The notes under the pieces: generated by a model
Told to the model about the DNA's origin: nothing
Databases searched by the model: none
Seen by the model: the letters and a program-made list of their open reading frames with translations, nothing else
Translations under genes and position numbers: made by a program
NCBI GenBank assembly: GCA_020055645.1
Contig: CM034548.1
Span: 2,976,001 to 3,040,000 of the forward strand
DNA length: 64,000 nucleotides
Direction of reading: 5' to 3'
From: Tomocerus qinae
Lineage: Eukaryota > Arthropoda > Collembola > Entomobryomorpha > Tomoceridae
Shown here: one piece after another, positions 30,649-47,600 of the stretch
Layout of the letters: every line of letters starts with the position of its first letter
Numbering within the stretch: the first letter of the stretch is position 1

Positions 30649-32265
30649 TCAGTTTAACTTAATTTTTTTGTTTTTGTTGACCTTATTTGATTTTTTGTGT
30701 TCACTTTTTAACAGATGAGCAATAGTTTGACAGTAATCAATGATGTCGATAGTATTGTAGGTGTTAATCACACTGTGCAGCCTCTCGTTAATAAGTGCAT
30801 ACCTTGCGGGAGGAGGTTTCCATTGCCCGTTCCGAATTTTGGGATTTAGTGCTAAGTACCACTTGTTCTCCTCCAAACGAAGCTTATCGATGAAGGTATA
30901 CAGACGAGGATGATTTGTACGAAATCTGATGTTGACGGAATTATGAAAACCTTCTGCACCATTAGTTGTACGGGGTATTTTTTTTAAAGTTCGATCATAT
31001 ACATTCCACATAGTGAGAGGAAAGGTAGGGTCCTTGTTTGGTGAACCTATCCATGTCGTTTCCACATACTTGAGTAAATTTTTGAGTTGTGGTGGCATAT
31101 TGGAGGTCAACTCTAAGAAGCGGGGTCGAATGTCCGGTACTGGAACAAACGATAAGGCAATCAGAGAACGGACATGTAGACTAATTCCGCTGTGGGCATT
31201 GTTGTAATCTCTTTGTAGTCCTAACTCCTGACATTTTCTATAAAAGCACTGACCCATGTGGAAGAGGCAACCAAAAATATCTGTAGAGGGTAGAACGAAC
31301 TTCAAGGCATTCATGACTGCTAGTTCATAATCAATGATAATTTCTCTAGGACTCCATATTTCTCCTATATTAGCTGATGTTATAGCTTGAAACAATTTTA
31401 TGTAAGTAATTTCCATTTTATTTGGTAGCAGAGCAAAAACTAAGGGCACAACGGCATCTTGTACTACTCCACTGATGGTATACATTTGTGTATATTGCTT
31501 CGGGGTTGCCTTGAACGTACCATCTGCAATCCAGGTATTGCAAAGAGAAAGTGTCTGTAATGTAAACGATAATACTAATATACATACTTTTAATGTGCAT
31601 TATATTCTAAAAGAAACGATAAGAAAAGAGAAGATAAAAGTATTAAACTTTACTTTTAAGTTTGCTTGTGTTTAAGTTTTCATGCTCAGGTCCAAAGGAA
31701 TGTCACCTCGGTTTGCTGGCTCCGTCGGATGATTCTGGCCTTTTTGGCGACGAAAACGAATATTTCTTTTCCATAATTCTTCCGATATAGCGCCTGCAGC
31801 ATCCTGCGACATTCCAACCATTGCCTTTTGTAGTATTACACTTGGTATATCGTCAGATTTAGACATTTCTCTTATCTTTTCATGAACTTCAAGCACCTCT
31901 CGTCTGTAAAACATAACAATTCATATATAAATTACATACACTAAAACATATTTTAGTAATTAAATTTATAAGTATGTACTAAAAAAAATTGATAAAATTC
32001 TAGTAAATATTAAGTATAAAATTTTATTGTTTTAAATCAATTTAACACTGTACCTTGAAGCATCTGGAATATGATTATGATCCTTAGAAATATTGAGTCC
32101 TGATCCACTTCCGTAAACAACTCTACTCGGACAATGTCTATATTTCTCGCACTTCCAATATGAGACGTCCTTGTGAGTATTAGTTTTTATATACACGTAC
32201 CCTTGAAACTCTAATTTATCCCCACCTCTTTGAGATTTTACAAAATTTACACCGCTATCCCCCAT
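30649..32265 (-). CDS. MULE transposase with N-terminal FLYWCH zinc finger
   Basis: Exons: 32265-32054 (starts MGDSGVNFVKSQRGG; FLYWCH residues SYWKCEKYRHCPS and DHNH), 31913 to about 31675, and 31554-30649 (302 codons). Exon 3 holds the MULE catalytic core: TWIADGTFKATP (first Asp), EIIIDYELAVMNAL (second Asp), GCLFHMGQCFYRKCQELGL (C..H) and TTNGAEGFHNSVN (Glu). A Lys-rich tail (NKVNKNKKIKLN) follows. Exon 1 to exon 2 is phase-consistent (AG/A). After IPLDLSMKT exon 2 meets a stop at 31674-31672 without a good donor, and about 25-30 residues usual before TWIADGTFK are not seen. The copy may be inactive or use a donor I missed. Confidence 0.88.
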
Positions 32266-32458
32266 GATGGTTACACTATGCCAGCAACACCACAACTAAT
32301 GGGAAATCTCAACTTGCATTTCTCAGCACACCATGCCACATACAATTGCGTATCCTCAAATTGTTTGCTTATCATAAACATGAATAATTATGCTAAACTC
32401 CATAGATATCCTCCAGCGTTTATTTAACTAAGCTGAAAACAACATTTATTGTTTCAGA

Positions 32459-32600
32459 ACAGATCACCTTTGTCATTGGAACAGTTCACCTTTGTCGTTG
32501 GAACAGTTCACCTTTGTCGTTGGAACAGTTCACCTTTGTCATTGGAACAGTTCACCTTTGTCATTGGAACAGTTCACCTTTTCATTTTTGGACCAATTTC
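32459..32600. repeat. MULE right sub-terminal 22-bp array
   Basis: Six units of AGTTCACCTTTGTCATTGG plus three bases, inverted relative to the left array. The units create open frames such as VHLCHWNSSPLSLEQF that are not genes. Confidence 0.9.
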
Positions 32601-32989
32601 TCAGACCAGTTCACCGTATACCTTTAGAACACGAGAAAGAATTAGACCGTCTAGAAGTGAGAACAATATGCTGGAAAAGGTTGAAGGTTGGGTCAGTTAT
32701 TTTATATAAATTTAGGGGCTCAAAGAGCCTTACAGTGTTGCCGATTTTGCTAAAATCCTACAAGTTGATGAATGCACACATTACAGCACATTGAGCACAT
32801 CAACTAGCAGTATACTTATAAATTACTAGCCGTTCACAGGACCTAGGCTCTGTTATAAATAAAGCTAGTATGTATTCCGGGGACGATATTGTACGTTGAG
32901 AAGAAAGTATTTAAGATGCATAGCTTTTTTTCTATATCTCCGGACAAAGAGGAGGTACTTGGCAAGATTATTGTCGTGTATCATAATTT

Positions 32990-33055
32990 TACCAATGTAA
33001 ATGGCCAAATTTTAAATTTGTCCACACATGAAATAATGGGAACCTTAAGCGAACC
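32990..33055. repeat. direct repeat R5, copy 1
   Basis: AATGTAAATGGCCAAATTTT and CACATGAAATAATGGGA also occur together at 35822-35875, with a shorter spacer there. Confidence 0.6.
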
Positions 33056-33089
33056 CAAAGCTGGAAATATTTGCATACAGAACGCATGA

Positions 33090-34940
33090 ACTGCTTTGTT
33101 ATATAAATGGACTTACCACATTTAGGTAACGTTTAAGACTGGGTTCTGCTTAACTGCGATATCAGAGCGGCAAATTAACACGATTATATAAACAAACATA
33201 CCTACGGAATTTTTCACTGCGCAATTCGAACAACACGATCATACTATAGAGTGATTAAAATGTATTTTAATACTAATCAACCCCATATACTTGCATTCTA
33301 CAAGCTATCTAAATTCTAAACTGCGCGTTGCAACACACAGTTTAGAAATTATGCTGTGTACATTACATGCTACTTACTGCTCCTAATATCGAAAATAGTG
33401 ACAAAATAAATCCTGGAGGAGGTGGTGTGAATTTTAAAGGAGAACTAACTTCGCATTCTTAATGGCCAATGCCCCATTAGTCAGATTTGACTAAATCGGC
33501 CTAAATCTGAATGTCGCCACTACTATTTCATCTTTCTAGAAATTGCCCTGCCATTGCCACTACTACTATTACTACCTACCTATTCTATCCTAATTTATCC
33601 ACCTATGTTAATTATTATCTAATTCCCTCAGTTGAACTCACCTGAACTTACCTTTCTACAATCACTTACTTCTTGACTCGGGCCCGACTTACATCTCGAA
33701 GATGCTGTCCGCACCGAGAGATTTCTAGAAATTCGCCCCTTTCTTCCTTACTTAAATTACATTTATTTCCACGTTAAATTAACTTTAATTCTATTTCAAA
33801 ATTACCCTTACTCTTCCATTAGACGCTAAATTCAGCCGCTATTCCTAAAAATAAAAATAAGCCCTACCACTACATAATTAATATATTTATTCCTACTTAT
33901 ACACTCAACAAACCCAGCAAATCCGTTATTTCCTAACAAGACCCCGCACACCAGGTAAACCGAAATTAAAGCAAAAGGTAAAATATGTACAAAATACTCA
34001 TATTATATTATTTTATTTGATGCAATATTAAAATATATTTTTTGATCAAAATTTGAGCGTATCACTTCACCCTAAGTGTGGCGATAACATAATATTCTGC
34101 TATCTTTAATTTTTTTCTTTTGAAATTATATTCCTTAATTTTTTTTAAATAATTTTTTAGGCGTCAAAAATTGCTATCTGCCATAAATTAAAATTCAGTA
34201 AAAATTCCCTAAAATTATTTTTGCAAAATGTTCTTTCATTTATTTTGCTGCAATGAATAAACATAAAGACGAACTAACGTTGTCAGAGTAAAAGATAATG
34301 AGTCGGTGGGAAATGAGTACATCCACGTATCTTTACTCATGTGCAGAAATAAATTCACAATGATCGTACTTTCACTATCAGCAAAAGGCTAAGCAAGCCG
34401 TAGGATTTGTTTTTGAATAAGCGACTGTATAATATATAGCGGCAGGGACAATAATCGAAAATATTATTTTAATTGAAATGAATGTCACAATTCAAGAATA
34501 ATGCCACTGAGGGCGGAAAAACGCTGTTTCCAGGCTGAAGGACAAAGTGAGAGTCCAGGTTAAGAAAATGTCTACCTGTTATCGCATAAGAAAATCATTA
34601 GGATTTTCTTATGTTCATGTTATCATAATGAACTCTGTCAACAAGTAATAGATAGTGTAAATTAGTTCAATTGTTTGCTGGGCATTTTGGGAAGAAATAG
34701 AAAAATAGGGAATACAACAAAATTGCATTCTCTCAATATGTACATCAGTAGCATTGTCTTATCCTAATTAACAGTATATTTAAGTCACAAGGAGCGACTA
34801 CCAGAGATGCTCCCGTTTTAGTACGTTAGGTACTTTAAAAGTTAAGGGTCTTACCAATATATACTTTCGTGGTTGGGTTGCTGCAAACGGGACTCAGTAA
34901 CCGGAAATTTTCTAAGTTCTTTCCTCAATGTAAGAATGAC
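33090..34940. other. gene-free A+T-rich stretch
   Basis: I see no supported gene, array or foldback. A few CTCGAAGATG and TTTCTAGAAATT motifs occur but carry no assignable role. Confidence 0.5.
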
Positions 34941-34944
34941 GTTC

Positions 34945-35045
34945 TAACCTAGAACCTAATAAAAATTAACATAAAAATGTTTTGTCGTTTCAATTTTATT
35001 AGGTTTGGTCAAAAAAGAGGCAAATAGTGACTGCAAGGTTTTGAA
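34945..35045. repeat. dispersed repeat with TTTTATTAGGTTTGGTCA
   Basis: Second copy of the repeat at 7420-7545: AGAACCTAATAAAA faces TTTTATTAGGTT, followed by AAAAGAGGCAAATAGTGA. Confidence 0.55.
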
Positions 35046-35124
35046 AATACTTAGAAATTTGTTGCCTGATTTTTGTTTTGGGAAAAGAACTTAGAACCCC
35101 CTAACAGCAACCCTACCTACTTCC

Positions 35125-35223
35125 ATGGGTCGCCCCTTCACAGCCACCATCGGTATTCTATGGGTCGCCCCCTCTTTCTACATCGTCCAAAACGTTACGA
35201 GAGATGCAGTTTGTAACGCGATG
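35125..35223 (+). other. possible short coding exon of unknown gene
   Basis: ATG at 35125 opens MGRPFTATIGILWVAPSFYI and the frame reaches a near-consensus donor (GCGATG/GTAAGT) at about 35223. The local G+C is higher than around. No homology is recognised and no partner exon was found, so this is weak. A duplicated ATGGGTCGCCCC motif lies inside. Confidence 0.2.
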
Positions 35224-35591
35224 GTAAGTAGCATGCAATGTACACAACACACAGGTAGGAGGGCATGTATCATCGCACGTTATGACTATTGCATTCAAGA
35301 TTGTCTTACATACAAAATTATTAAAATGATAAAGAAATGCATATTACAGTAGTGATGCCTACGAATAGCTAATTTTGCGTTCAACTGATATCATTTACAA
35401 ACGGTAAATTCACTAACCTTGATTTCATAAATTACAATCACATATCAATTACTGTATCATTCTGTTAAAATATAGAACCCTTTGAGTAGGTAAAAAGGGG
35501 CAGCGGCAGGTAGAAATTCTGCAGATTTAGGATACACCCTCAATTGATCCTGATTCTTAGATGTGCAAAGTTTTTCATACGGTCATCTAAA

Positions 35592-35727
35592 AAGTGAAGT
35601 TAATATTAGACGATATTCCACTTCGTTCACATTTTTCAATCTCCGATAGATTTTTAAAAATTATTTTTTCTTACGAAGGCGGTAAAATGCTGACGATGTG
35701 GAATATCGTCAAAAAGCTACTTCACTT
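35592..35727. mobile_element. small foldback element (136 bp)
   Basis: Inverted ends AAGTGAAG...CGATATTCCAC at the left and GTGGAATATCG...CTTCACTT at the right give arms of about 31 bp with a mismatched middle. The interior is about 70 bp of non-coding sequence. Confidence 0.7.
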
Positions 35728-35821
35728 TGTAAACGACTGTATGAAGAACAACTTTTGTCTCTATTTTTTTCAATTAAGCCATTAGTTAGAAAACCTTAGC
35801 GAATTGAAAAATGCCATAATT

Positions 35822-35875
35822 TTAATGTAAATGGCCAAATTTTCCCGCACATGAAATAATGGGATACTTAATAAC
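35822..35875. repeat. direct repeat R5, copy 2
   Basis: Shares AATGTAAATGGCCAAATTTT and CACATGAAATAATGGGA with 32990-33055. Confidence 0.6.
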
Positions 35876-36559
35876 ATTGACCACATAATTATACTACTTA
35901 TTTGATCAGAATTAAACTATTAACATCATTAATTAAATCAGAAAGCACATGTAAAAGTCAAAATTGCCAATTCATACCCAATACAGGATGTAAATCTTCA
36001 GAAAAAGGTACTTCTCCTCTTGAAACGCGTAAAAGTTCGCTTTTACTGAAAAATGCTTTTACCTTACTCAGACTGTATTTATCATATTGATCAGCACCAG
36101 AAAATCTCTAAGCAATTTAAGTAAACAAAATGTCACATTAAGTTTTCTTACAGAAAGAGCACGTACCTAAGTATTTAATACAACTATAAGGATTTTACTT
36201 TGTATGAAACAGAAATTTGGTAAGACTTACAACTGCCAGGTATGGATCTCGGACTAGCCAGGTTAGTACACAATTTTCGTTCAGTCTCTCATGGTCGAGA
36301 AAATCCACAAGGTACTTAACCCACCTGTAACTCCATGGTGGCCCAAAAAAGCTTGGATCATCACGTGTGTTTCTTACGAAATAGGAGATGGTGCTTCGTC
36401 TTTTCTTAGTCAGCGGACTCCTAAAAATTACAAAAGGGAAAGAAGGAACAACAATTTTAGCCGAATTCTTTGATTTGTAAAATATGCTTGGGGAAATTCT
36501 AAACTTGTGTAGTACATTCTCCGTGTAGATTGTGTGTCAGCGTGGAAATTGTAGGGCCT

Positions 36560-37115
36560 GTTGCTTCTGGTTCTTGACTCCATTGTCCAATGTAAAAGTG
36601 AAGGAAGGAATGCAGTCGAGATATTGAAACTGTAGAAGATAAGTAATGTTTATTTCAAAGATTTTCCGAAGTCAGAGCCAATACAAACCAGAACTGGACA
36701 CGAGTAGAGAGGAATAGGAAAGGTGGATGTTAAGAAGAAGATTCAGGAATCAGAAACAGTAGTCTAATAGTCTTGAGCTGGCTCTCTGTGGAGACAAAAG
36801 AAGGAATAAGGGAGAGGCACAGGAAAAACTGACTTTTGCCTGGAAGCTGGAAGCAAGAAGGGGACGGTCGTCTCGGGATTCTTCAGTAGTAAGTGGATCA
36901 AGCAAGGTGGAATGGAGGTTGGAAGATGACACAAAAGATACAAAAATAGAAATTCCAAGATGTCAGCCCTGGAAGATGCGTCAGCGGACTGTTCTGGAAA
37001 ACAGCCCCGGCTTCGGTTCGTAATGGCAGCCAAACCAAACTACGATTTCCGCCACTTCACTATTTACTTTTGCCCAAGCCAACTCGGCTCATTCAGACCC
37101 CCAATCGCCTTTTGT
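36560..37115 (-). other. possible LTR or degraded retroelement, minus strand
   Basis: G+C is higher than in the surroundings. On the minus strand a long C/T-rich stretch is followed by TTTGAAATAAACATTACTTA (AATAAA near 36655) and then TTTTACATTGGACAATGG, which looks like an LTR end and primer-binding region. No duplication, partner LTR or coding region was found. Confidence 0.25.
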
Positions 37116-37119
37116 AAAA

Positions 37120-39742
37120 TGCCCACACCTACTGCCATAATGAATTCTCCTACCAGGATACAGGAAATACAATTCAAACCTGTGGATGTGCTCACTTTGC
37201 TCCTTCCTCCTGGAATAATCTAATAACAGATGCTTACGTCTGTGCGAAATGATAATTTCCGAAGTCACACAGCCAAACCTAAATATATATAATGCAAACC
37301 CAGTCGAGGAACTTCTAACCCAGGTTATAAACAACGAGAAAAGTAAAATACACAAATGAAAGTGCTTATGAAGTAAAGGATTTGTTATTCAATAGTGGAG
37401 GCTTTGTAAAAAAATGGTTGGGTGTTTTATTAGTAGCTGCGTATAAAGGCTTCTAGTAGGAATCGAGTGCTCAAAAAGCAGGCTCGTAATGGTAGGGACA
37501 ATTCAATAGTTAGATGACTAATGAGGGAGAGGGATTTGTTAAAGCAGGCTCTCAATACAATGCGGTTGTTTCTTACTGTATACAGACTGAGAGGTTAAGA
37601 TCATGAATTCGGATGCTGGAATTTATGAATCGTCTTCCGTCGATACACTAATTATATTACTACAGCTCGTCGGATTGAAATATGAAACCAGAAACTTTTC
37701 TGAGTATCTCCTACGCATATGAACGTTAATGCGGAACTGCACTTAACTGAAAAGAGAATAGACCATATCATAGTAAGCGGAGAGTATATCTAAGCAATCA
37801 TTTCGTTACAAATAGGTAGCATTTATTATTGTATATCTGATGAAAGGGACTGAAAAGCTGACAGGGTAGAACTACAAGGACACTTTTCAGCCGACATGCG
37901 AATCAAACACATTGGGAAAGTACATAGCTTGCAGACTGTAAAACATCATTTGTAATCCACTAATAGGCACTGTAGGGACCTATTGAACATGTATTATCAC
38001 TTATTGATTCCTACATGCATTAAAGTAAATATTATATAGCTAAAAAACAGAAGGAGAGTATCCATGTATTTAGAAAGTATGCTATTTTGAATTTTCATTG
38101 GGGTTGTATTAACATTATACCAATATATGACAGGATGGAAACAAATAAAAATTATAAAGTCGTTGGCACTTTTATTACTGTATTGATTACGATTTTTTCT
38201 AGATATGAACAAATGAGTTTCCCAAAACAGAAACTCTAAATTCATATTGGGTTCATACACAATCGGTTGTATTAAAACGCAGTAACTATTAATTAATTTA
38301 CATGTATACAATCCAGCTTAGGCACCTATTTATATTTTCCCTAAGTATTACAATCTTACCATACACATTTTCTTAAATAAATACAAACAGTATGTATAGA
38401 CTCTATAGGTAAAATGTAGTTGGGTACCATCAATAAAAGGCATTTGAATCAAATCACATCCATTTTATTTGTGCTTTGCTTGTAGCCTAATTTGTTTGTT
38501 CATTTGAGCAGCATTTTATAAAACTATTGGTATTCGTTGAGTTTGTGTAGCATGAAATCATAAATAAGATTACTTTTGCTACTTTGCAGATTCTCTGCAC
38601 TCACTCTTACCACTCAACTATGTACCATTTATTAGGAGACACAGTTTCTATTGTGATAACGTATTATATTTACATGGCATAAAAGACACTTACATACCTA
38701 TAATGTGGCCATTAGTTCAATGTTACATGAATGGTTGCCACTCATTTACTAAATGGTCTCAATGTCGTCGTCAGTCTTCTTTACAAAAATATACTTCTAC
38801 GCTGTCACTTTCTTGTCGTAGGTATCTCCTCATGATTATTACTAAAATATGGTACTGTTGTCACTTATTTATCCTACGTTGCTATCGGCATTTTGTGTAT
38901 ACTATCTATAGATAAATACACGGGCTACAGCCAACGCTTAAGGTGTTACCCTATAATATTATACCCAGTCGTACCTCGTAATTATGACTGCAGCAGTTAC
39001 GTAGCAGAACTAGTACAAGCCTTCCATAAGTGCAAGGATCAATAACTCTATACGTAACATGTATAAAATATGAAGATAATTTTACAATCATATAAATTAT
39101 ATATACAAGTGTAAATGCCCACTATATAGTATTATGCATGCACAGTATTATGTAAATTGTATTTTATTAAAAATTGACTAATATTTAATCTCAGCAAACT
39201 AATTCTGCGGCAAATTAAATAATTTTTTGTGTGACTCTCGTGTCGTTTTCCTATATTACATTTACATAGGTGTCGGTTATAAAAACGCAGAGAAATTACT
39301 ATTTCAATAATTCACGTACTAAATAAACACTCTAATTTCTTAAATACATTAAAATTAGCTGGAACAAATATTTGCATTACAAATGGGTAAAATAAGGTAC
39401 TAATGAACGAAATAAATACAATGGATGACACTTTGAATTTAAGAATTTAAACTGGTAAATAAATAGGCACATTCACACCTTGCTAACCTCTGCCTCTTAG
39501 AATTAAAGTAAAAGAAAAACTGTAAATAAAACACTTGTGTTGCTGACGTAATTAAAGATAAATAAATAAAAGTGACCATGGTATTTCTATCTGCATGCAT
39601 AAACTATTAACGCGTTTACAACAAAGGCACGGAGAAGCTTAAAATTGAGTTAATGGCAACTGAGACAGTTATAAAATTTACTTCTGTATCCAAACAAAAC
39701 ACAATTAGACACAATATCTAGAGCGGGAATAGGTATAGAATG
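37120..39742. other. gene-free, repeat-poor stretch downstream of Shark
   Basis: No supported coding region, array or foldback. Part of it is probably Shark 3' UTR; a minus-strand AATAAA lies near 39165, about 580 bases past the stop codon. Confidence 0.5.
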
Positions 39743-44615
<4,873 letters not shown>

Positions 44616-47600
44616 TATGGCATTTGAGACAGTCGTGAATTTTGTAGTGAAATAGTACGGAGAGGAAGGGCTCTGTAGAAATGCCAGACGGCAAGTGCTA
44701 ACAATAAACTAAAATACCTGACGTTGTAATACTATTTATTTTAAGAATGTGTCTGACGAAATGTGAATGCATTAAAAAGGTTTTTTAAAATCTCTGCTGG
44801 CCTACACTGCTTGTCTGGGTTATAAGCATAGGTTGGTTGTCAGACTTGGAGTTTCGGTGTTCCACGGTTACCTACCTACCTTTATCTGTACACTTAGAAT
44901 TGTGTGGTTGGTGTATCAATCGTAGCATGTGTAACTGATCTACACAGTGTAAGCAACAAGTGTGCATCAACAGGCTCAGAGACCAAAGAAATGTGTAAAC
45001 GTTCTCAGCCCTCGTCTCCAAAATTTTCAAGTTCTATTAGGTATTTTCATTTGTGCTATGCACGTGAAAGATAGTAATAATCATAATAATATGGTCGAAT
45101 TAGTGAGCCTCTACATTTCTTATGCTGCGGTATGCCAAGTAAATACTATATATAACTAACCACTGGCTGTGCTTATATTATTTCATTTGGGTAGTAAGTA
45201 GTTTCAATTCAGTCAGTATGTGTCTGAGTCTGTCTTACAGAGGAATTCTGAGAAGAGTTTGTCCTAGCCTACAAACGCTATCGTAAATAAACTATAAATA
45301 CGCGATAAAACTTTATATATGTACAATCCTTCCAAACTGAATTACATTTTGCACACAAGACAAACAAGTGTAATTAAAATTGAACATGCATTAGTAGCTC
45401 GCTCGCTATGTGACAAATCACGGTCAGCTCTTCTTCTTCATGACGCAGTTATGCAAAACGACGGTAATTATGAAGAACGGAGACAAAGTCACATACTTAT
45501 TTTCTCCACGAACCATTAACTGATTTCTGCGTTCTTTCAGTGGAACGGATTCAATGACAAATGAAATTTCTTCCGGCAGACGACATCAGAACGAAGAATT
45601 TATCTGTAAAATCCACACAGTCCAACCAAATTATTGATTTCTAAAACACAATCTGTATTTTCTTTCACTATGATGAATGATGGCGTTTTCAGGTATCCAT
45701 AACAAAACTGATTGATAGGAACTTTGGTCACTGGACACAGTCGTTAGTAGTAGGAATTACATTTACTAAACTCTGTGTATAGACAATCGATATTAATTTT
45801 ATGTGAGTAAGTGTGCTGTTGGTGTTTCAATAATGCACCAACTAACTACCAGGTTGCAACGGAGGAGTGAGTACCTATCCGTCTATTAGAAGGAAGTGTG
45901 TAGGCATTTCCATGAGTCAACCGGTAATGGAAATTAAACTTGTGTTTATGTCAGTCCCAGAGTCATTCCATAGTGCACCGATTTAAAAATAACAGATTGA
46001 TAAATATATGTGCATACAGAAGTCGTCTTGTTAACTATAAAAGTTGAACTGACGGCATAAGATAAACAGATGTATCAGGATAGTATGGCATGTCTTGTGC
46101 AAGTATAGTGAGTGAGTGTATATTTGTAACACAATCAGTTTGGCTTACGCTGACTGAGGTAATCAATGAGTCAAAGTCAATGAGTGAGTCTTGTATGTAT
46201 GTAGTGAGTCTGACTTGTCTACTCTCAGCTTCACTTATACACACACAAGACAAAACTCACACTACACTATTATATATAGTAGATACTCCTTTATTTATGT
46301 ATATGCAGCAACTAGACAGACAAAGTAGGCAAAGCCTCAAATGAGGGATACCACAAGTTTAGTAGGGTACCTATGGTTATTATTGTTCCTTTACCTACTC
46401 CACGTATCGGACACTTGCCAGTGTGAAGTGTGTATGCTATTAATGAGTCGATGGACATAATAATATTATCAATATAAATTGCGATACATTTACTATCGCT
46501 TCCTGTTTTAATAAGCGCAATGAAACTTCAGCTCCAAACATATCAACCACACAAATAACTTTTACGCTTATCGTATAAAGTCATCAGCAAATACATAATT
46601 TATTCCTCCGTTATTTCTAATGCTGCGATATTATCGTGTGTATTTACCTTCAAATATTTATGACGATACATCTAACTTACACTAAATATTATGATATTTA
46701 TGCATAGAATGGTCAACAGGAAATACTGTTTGTTTACGTTCCTATATCTGTTTTTGTACACCCAGCAATGTGGTTGTCTTTATAATCGTCGAAATGCCTA
46801 AGTATGTATATTATGTACCACATTTGACAATTGTCACGTACTACATTAGTTTAATACCTATGCCAAATGGGTATCAAGAATCTCATTTCAGATAACAACC
46901 AACGTTGCCTCTAAGTTAATTGCATCGTGGAGAATAAAATTCTAAAGATACTGTCAGACAAAACGATGTTTTAGGACATTTGCTAATCAGATTTGTGAAA
47001 TTTGCTTTTGTTATGGTCATAAATAAAAAATAAATGGATATGTGCCATGCCAGTACAAACAAGTACACTTATATTGCTGTACTATGTCTGATTAAAGTAA
47101 GCAGTAAGTAGGCCATTTGCCTATAAACATTGATTTTAGTGAGAATCCATAACCAATAGGTACATTGTTCTCATCCTACCTCTACAATAGGGTTTAATTT
47201 GTCAAGATAATTGTTTTGTCTCGCTTGTCTGATGTTGACATGGTGAGTACATGTACTTTATCTTATCTCAAGACAATCCTGCAGTCATAAAACTTAACTC
47301 AACAACTAAATTATTATTACTCCTATTCGACAGTGTGGTTTCTATGGAAGGACACAACAGCAACACTTTAAAGTCTTGTCTGCCACAGAGCTTAAGTCTA
47401 AGTACTACTAAAATGACATTGCGACTAGAAATCAATAAATCAAGTCCGATCAATCAGCACTGAGCTCACTTTAAAAGTGTGTATGTGAGTTTTGGATGTA
47501 ATTCAATTGTAAATAAATACTAAAGGCACACAACGACGTGCATGAACTTCAGTCAGTTAAATGTCTTTTGTTATGGCAGTTCATTTAGATAATGTACAGC

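Larger units (their letters stand above)
30290..32622 (-). mobile_element. MULE DNA transposon with FLYWCH/MULE transposase, 2.33 kb
   Basis: It is bounded by GGTTGGGGGTGAACTGGCCTG and CAGACCAGTTCACCGTATACC, with direct flanks TTTAGAAC (30282-30289 and 32623-32630). Each end has a 22-bp array in inverted orientation: about six units at 30332-30460 and about six at 32459-32600 (core AGTTCACCTTTGTCATTGG). The terminal motif is itself a variant unit. Inside, on the minus strand, are a FLYWCH exon and transposase exons. The deleted copy at 21395-22250 belongs to the same family. Confidence 0.93.
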
